Position numbers and translations under genes: made by a program. Below, one piece after another: positions 3,610-5,860 of a DNA stretch of 5,860 nt. Every line of letters starts with the position of its first letter. Position 1 is the first letter of the stretch. This stretch comes from Bacteroidota bacterium (GTDB lineage: Bacteria > Bacteroidota > Bacteroidia > B-17B0 > B-17BO). The notes below the pieces were generated by a model. The model saw only the letters and a list, made by a program, of their open reading frames with translations. It was not told where the DNA came from and made no database searches. The DNA is taken from NCBI GenBank assembly GCA_025356715.1, contig JANXRU010000142.1, positions 1 through 5,860 of the forward strand, read 5' to 3'.

Positions 3610-5860
3610 ATGTTCAGTAAATTCATTCAAAGGCCAGTTCTTGCCATAGTAATATCCCTTGTTATATTATTTGTTGGCGGTTTGGCAATTAAAACATTAC
3701 CAACATCTCAATTCCCAGAAGTAGCGCCGCCAGTTGTAATGGTTAGTGCTTCCTATCCTGGAGCAAGTGCTAAATCGCTTGCGGAGTCGGTTATTATTCC
3801 CTTAGAGCAATCCATCAATGGTGCTTGGGGAATGCGGTATATGACCTCTGATGCAACTAGTGCTGGTGAAGCAAATATTCAAGTTGTATTTAATCCAGGT
3901 ACAGATATTAATCAAGCATTGGTTCAAGTATCAAATCGTGTACAACAAGTAACCAATCGTCTTCCTACATTAGTACAACGTGAAGGTGTTATTATTACGC
4001 CTGTTATTCCAAGCATGTTAATGTATGTCAATCTTTATAGCAAGGATAAAGACGCGAACATGAAATTTTTATTTAATTATGCTGGAGTAAACATGGTTCC
4101 TGAGCTTCAACGTATTAACGGTATTGGACAGGTAAGAATATTAGGGAGTCGCCAGTATGCTATGCGCGTTTGGTTAAACCCCGATAGAATGCGTGCTTAC
4201 AAGGTGTCTCCAGATGAAGTGATGGAGGCATTGAGTGATCAAAGTATTATTGGAAAAGCTGGCCGTATTGGAAGGGGCGATGGCAATCAAGCAGAAGCAC
4301 TTGAATATGTATTAACATATAATGATCGATTTAATGATCCAAAGCAATATGAGAATGTTATCATTAGGTCAAATCCAAACGGAGAAAATCTACGTTTGAA
4401 AGATGTAGCAAAGGTTGTTTTAGGTAGTGAATATTATGACATCTATTCTAGTATGAATGGTAATCCGTCAGCGGCACTTGTTCTTAAACAAACTTATGGT
4501 AGTAATGCCAGCGAGGTTATTGCAAAAGTAAAAGATAAATTAGAAGAACTAAAAAAATCATTTCCGCCAGGTATGGAATATGAAATTAGTTATGACGTAT
4601 CTAATTTCTTAGATGCCTCTATAGAAAATGTGCTTCATACATTAAGAGATGCTTTTATTTTAGTAGCCTTAGTGGTTTTTATTTTCTTAGGAGATTGGCG
4701 TTCTACGCTTATTCCAACGTTAGCTGTTCCAATATCTTTAGTAGGCGCATTTTTCGTTATGCAAATTTTCGGACTTACCATAAACATGGTTACTTTATTT
4801 GCTTTAGTATTAGCTATTGGTATTGTGGTGGATGATGCTATTGTCGTCGTCGAGGCCGTGCATGCAAAAATGGAAGAGGAACATCTCTCGCCATACAATG
4901 CTGTTAGAAAAGTAATTGGTGAAATTAGCGGCGCTGTAATTGCCATCACACTGTTAATGGTATCTGTATTTGTACCAGTATCATTTATGTCTGGCCCTGT
5001 TGGTACTTTTTACAGACAGTTTTCCATAACAATGGCAGCATCAATTGTACTTTCTGGAATTGTAGCCCTTACAGTAACCCCTGTATTATGTGCTATGATT
5101 TTAAAAAATAATCATGGGCAACCAAGAAAAAAAACATGGTTAAATAAATTTCTTGATAGCTTTAATAGAGGCTTTGAAAAACTAACAGGTAAATATGTGT
5201 GGCTATTAAAATTAATTGCGCATCGTAAACTAGTAACTGTAGGTTTATTTGTTGTGTTTGCATTAGGTATTTGGGGAATTAGTAGTGGTCTTCCATCGGG
5301 CTTTGTACCAAGCGAAGACCAAGGAATGCTGTATGCCATTATTCAAACCCCGCCAGGTTCAACCCTCGAAAGAACAAATGATTTATCTAATAAGTTAGTA
5401 ACGGTTATTAATAAAGTTGAAGGCGTAAAATCCGTGTCATCCATTGCAGGCTATGAGGTATTAACTGAAGGGAGGGGCTCTAATGCAGGAACCTGTTTAA
5501 TTAATTTAAAACCATGGTCGGAAAGAGAACATAGTGTTGCTGAAATAATATTAGAGTTAGAACAAAAAGCAAAAGAAATTCCTGGAGCTACCATCGAGTT
5601 CTTTGATCCACCAGCAGTACCAGGCTTTGGTGCAGCAGGTGGTTTTGCTTTGCAATTGTTAGATAAAACCAATAGTGGTGATTATAAACAGTTAGAGAAA
5701 GTAACAACAGACTTTATGAACGAGATGAGAAAACGAAAAGAATTAACAGGTTTGTTTACATTCTTTAGCGCTAATTATCCGCAATACGAAATCGAATTCG
5801 ATAATCAAGCAGCTATGCAAAAAGGAGTTAGTATTGGTAACGCCATGAATACACTTTCTA
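3610..5860 (+). CDS. HAE1-family RND efflux permease (AcrB-like), truncated by window edge
   Basis: This is an inner-membrane proton-driven pump that would export amphiphilic compounds through the adaptor and an outer-membrane channel. The 750 codons present, of an expected total near 1,050, cover TM1 (about 10-28), the first porter domain (about 34-330), TM2-TM6 (about 340-497), TM7 (about 540-557) and much of the second porter domain. TM4 has the proton-relay pair D408-D409 in LAIGIVVDDAIVVVE, equal to AcrB D407-D408. Other family hallmarks are FIQRPVLA at the N-terminus, SYPGASAK, FNPGTDINQA, GSRQYAMRVW, IPTLAVPISLVG, FYRQFSIT and the TVTPVLCA stretch. The TM10 lysine lies beyond the edge. 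No frameshift or stop is seen. The A-rich leader before ATG 3610 has no Shine-Dalgarno, and the adaptor stop is 23 bp upstream. Several drug-pocket phenylalanines of AcrB are replaced: positions 136, 178, 610, 615 and 617, and the counterpart of F628, are M, L, S, Y, V and L. The substrate range may therefore differ. Class assignment is firm; substrate is not. Confidence 0.96.
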   Translation, partial: MFSKFIQRPVLAIVISLVILFVGGLAIKTLPTSQFPEVAPPVVMVSASYPGASAKSLAESVIIPLEQSINGAWGMRYMTSDATSAGEANIQVVFNPGTDINQALVQVSNRVQQVTNRLPTLVQREGVIITPVIPSMLMYVNLYSKDKDANMKFLFNYAGVNMVPELQRINGIGQVRILGSRQYAMRVWLNPDRMRAYKVSPDEVMEALSDQSIIGKAGRIGRGDGNQAEALEYVLTYNDRFNDPKQYENVIIRSNPNGENLRLKDVAKVVLGSEYYDIYSSMNGNPSAALVLKQTYGSNASEVIAKVKDKLEELKKSFPPGMEYEISYDVSNFLDASIENVLHTLRDAFILVALVVFIFLGDWRSTLIPTLAVPISLVGAFFVMQIFGLTINMVTLFALVLAIGIVVDDAIVVVEAVHAKMEEEHLSPYNAVRKVIGEISGAVIAITLLMVSVFVPVSFMSGPVGTFYRQFSITMAASIVLSGIVALTVTPVLCAMILKNNHGQPRKKTWLNKFLDSFNRGFEKLTGKYVWLLKLIAHRKLVTVGLFVVFALGIWGISSGLPSGFVPSEDQGMLYAIIQTPPGSTLERTNDLSNKLVTVINKVEGVKSVSSIAGYEVLTEGRGSNAGTCLINLKPWSEREHSVAEIILELEQKAKEIPGATIEFFDPPAVPGFGAAGGFALQLLDKTNSGDYKQLEKVTTDFMNEMRKRKELTGLFTFFSANYPQYEIEFDNQAAMQKGVSIGNAMNTLS

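Overview
This AT-rich window looks like a Bacteroidota chromosome, probably Flavobacteriia. The coding sequence is A/T-biased, gene starts are preceded by A-rich leaders instead of Shine-Dalgarno sequences, TAnnTTTG-type -7 elements are present, and the proteins resemble flavobacterial families. This is an inference from pattern recognition; no search was run.

Left part (1-834, minus strand): a compact operon encodes a 103-aa membrane protein, an 82-aa membrane protein and the N-terminal 75 residues of an NADP-type isocitrate dehydrogenase that runs off the left edge. The gaps are 2 bp and 11 bp. The two small proteins are not recognised; each appears to have two membrane segments.

Middle part (802-1972): this is the most unusual region. 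A full-length LysR-type regulator lies on the minus strand (951-1931). Facing it, tail to tail, is a fragment of a second copy (843-923, plus strand) that keeps only the promoter region and the first 27 codons. The two copies form inverted arms of about 122 bp (802-923 and 1851-1972) with 101 of 122 positions identical and no gaps. Each arm carries an imperfect 26-bp dyad with a -7 box inside it. In the left arm the good -7 box faces the icd operon. In the right arm it faces lysR. An ancestral two-way lysR promoter therefore seems to have been duplicated and then kept in opposite directions. Crossing over between the arms would invert the lysR body in frame, which is possible but untested.

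Right part (2065-5860, plus strand): a small predicted secreted protein of unknown function is followed by a tripartite efflux system, comprising a lipoprotein membrane-fusion adaptor and an HAE1/AcrB-type RND pump cut off by the right edge at codon 750. No outer-membrane channel gene is visible; it may lie further right. The pump has the TM4 Asp-Asp pair for proton coupling but lacks most of the phenylalanines that line the drug pocket in AcrB.

No rRNA, tRNA, CRISPR array, insertion sequence or convincing intrinsic terminator was seen. No gene-free stretch exceeds 300 bases; the longest clear one is the 133-bp lysR upstream region (1932-2064).
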